Below are positions 54,102 to 54,923 of a DNA stretch of 54,923 nt, in pieces. Under the pieces are notes generated by a model. It did not search any database, was not told where the DNA came from, and saw only the letters and a list, made by a program, of their open reading frames with translations. Made by a program: the position numbers and the translations under genes. Source of the stretch: Nitrincola sp. A-D6. GTDB taxonomy: Bacteria; Pseudomonadota; Gammaproteobacteria; Pseudomonadales; Balneatricaceae. The number at the start of each line of letters is the position of its first letter. Positions within the stretch are counted from its first letter, which is position 1. The DNA is taken from NCBI RefSeq assembly GCF_000764495.1, contig NZ_JRLB01000022.1:1-54923 (forward strand). The letters run 5' to 3'.

Positions 54102-54748
54102 TGCAGATTCCTTCCTTTAGATGCGTAATAACGCTCATTGAACAACTTGAAGTTATGCATCAATGCACCCGCTCCTGCCTCATCTCCCATCTGTGCCAAT
54201 AAAGCAACGGCCACCTCCGCTGTGCACAGGTGATGCTCAGGGCCCGAACTGCGCAGAAAATAGTGACTTCCTTCCAGTACACACGGCTCAATAACCGGCA
54301 GGTCCTGCAGGTACTCACTGTGTCTGAAGATACGTCTTGCCTGACGCCAGGTACCATCAGGTATCACAAAAAGTGGCCGACCTTCCAGTTCTAATGTATC
54401 TGTAATCATACGATGCTTATAGTCTGGCGCCTCTGGAAACACCAGGCAGACTGAACCTTTACGTTGTTCGAGCAATGTTTCGAACTCAGGCTGCATCTGC
54501 AACCGCTGCCATTCAGACACACCACTGCCAGGAAAGGTCTGTAAAATCTGTCTACCAGTATTAGATGGCTTATAAAACTCATTGTGATGCATCAGTAGCC
54601 AAAAATCAGCCGCAGGCTCAGCTACGCGAATATCGGCACAGATACAGTAAGCTTCAGCTAAACGACAGGTATCACAACGCACAACCTTGGAGCCGCGTGC
54701 ATTAAATGGCTTACGTGGGAAAGGATAAACTGTTTCAGGAACAAGCAT
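54086..54748 (-). CDS. DTW-domain tRNA-uridine aminocarboxypropyltransferase (TapT-like)
   Basis: A 220-residue DTW/YfiP family protein. It has a four-Cys zinc-like cluster near the N-terminus (RCDTCRLAEAYCICA), MHHNEFYKPSNTGR, and the signature DGTWRQARRI. Members (TapT/TuaA) add acp to U47 of tRNA from SAM. The ATG at 54748 follows AGGAG; a TTG 6 bases upstream is an alternative. Convergent to secB, and downstream of the 5S rRNA terminator on the same strand. Confidence 0.87.
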   Translation of the reverse strand: MLVPETVYPFPRKPFNARGSKVVRCDTCRLAEAYCICADIRVAEPAADFWLLMHHNEFYKPSNTGRQILQTFPGSGVSEWQRLQMQPEFETLLEQRKGSVCLVFPEAPDYKHRMITDTLELEGRPLFVIPDGTWRQARRIFRHSEYLQDLPVIEPCVLEGSHYFLRSSGPEHHLCTAEVAVALLAQMGDEAGAGALMHNFKLFNERYYASKGRNLQTAAT

Positions 54749-54770
54749 AAACAACCAACTCCTAAATATT

Positions 54771-54805
54771 AAAAAACCCCTGGCACGAAGTGACAGGGGT
54801 TTTTT
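54771..54805. terminator. Terminator of the rRNA operon
   Basis: AAAAAACCCCTG / CAGGGGTTTTTT around an 11-base loop. On the minus strand it follows the 5S rRNA by about 10 bases and ends in TTTTTT. Confidence 0.92.
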
Positions 54806-54813
54806 AAGTATTA

Positions 54814-54923
54814 AGTGCCTGGCGATGACCTACTCTCACATGGGGAGACCCCACACTACCATCGGCGATGACGCGTTTCACTACTGAGTTCGGGATGGGA
54901 TCAGGTGGTTCCACGTCTCTATG
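54814..54923 (-). rRNA. rrf: 5S ribosomal RNA, 5' end outside window
   Basis: On the minus strand it reads CCACCTGATCCCATCCCGAA, CAGTAGTGAAACG, CGCCGATGGTAGTGTGGGG and ends GCCAGGCAC, the conserved 5S core. About 10 bases of the 5' strand of helix I lie beyond the window, so an rRNA operon ends here. Confidence 0.95.

Overview
The window looks like chromosome of a gammaproteobacterium related to the Oceanospirillales/Pseudomonadales. Gene orders known from Pseudomonas recur: oxyR-recG, coaBC-dut-algC-argB, ftsY-ftsE-ftsX-rpoH with rsmD divergent, rpmB-rpmG-mutM, and gpmI-envC-ctpA-yibQ divergent from yibN-grxC-secB. I cannot name the genus.

Layout: 1-3332 holds the end of a PAS-GGDEF gene and an ABC importer for a phosphonate/phosphite-like anion. 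3333-8941 is an accessory region ending at tRNA-Arg(CCG). It carries two RhuM-like pseudogenes, a voltage-gated-type ion channel, a DUF4236 protein, a small secreted Cys/His peptide, an integrase fragment, two ~175 bp repeats containing tRNA-Arg pieces, and a DUF1016/YhcG nuclease. 9238-15257 holds cytochrome c5, rep, a GGDEF-EAL protein, comM and ubiK. 15258-17830 is a nitrogen module: NtrC-like site and sigma-54 promoter, P-II, amtB, second P-II. 17866-20422 is a CpxA/CpxR-like two-component system divergent from a Spy/CpxP-like gene, with GTAAA boxes between them. 20462-36155 is housekeeping: trmB, DUF423, rpoH, ftsXEY, rsmD, TetR regulator, coaD, ferredoxin, recG, oxyR, ppk, hemB. 36486-42376 holds a glycosyltransferase, PAP2 phosphatase, hydrolase, mutM, an EamA transporter, rpmG, rpmB, an entericidin and a FeSII-like ferredoxin. 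42432-54748 holds radC, coaBC, dut, algC, argB, slmA, yibQ, ctpA, envC, gpmI, yibN, grxC, secB and a DTW-domain enzyme. A 5S rRNA (minus strand) runs off the right end.

Main caveat: at least 13 genes are broken by short indels, nearly all a single lost base in a short homopolymer. They include coaBC, argB, rep, slmA and secB. Both halves of each product are well conserved, so I read most as sequencing errors, not pseudogenes, and annotate the restored gene spans.

Most worth a second look: the tRNA-Arg-fragment repeats that partition the accessory region, the channel/DUF4236/secreted-peptide gene cluster, a structured repeat found after the terminators of both amtB and rpoH, and the Cpx-box array.
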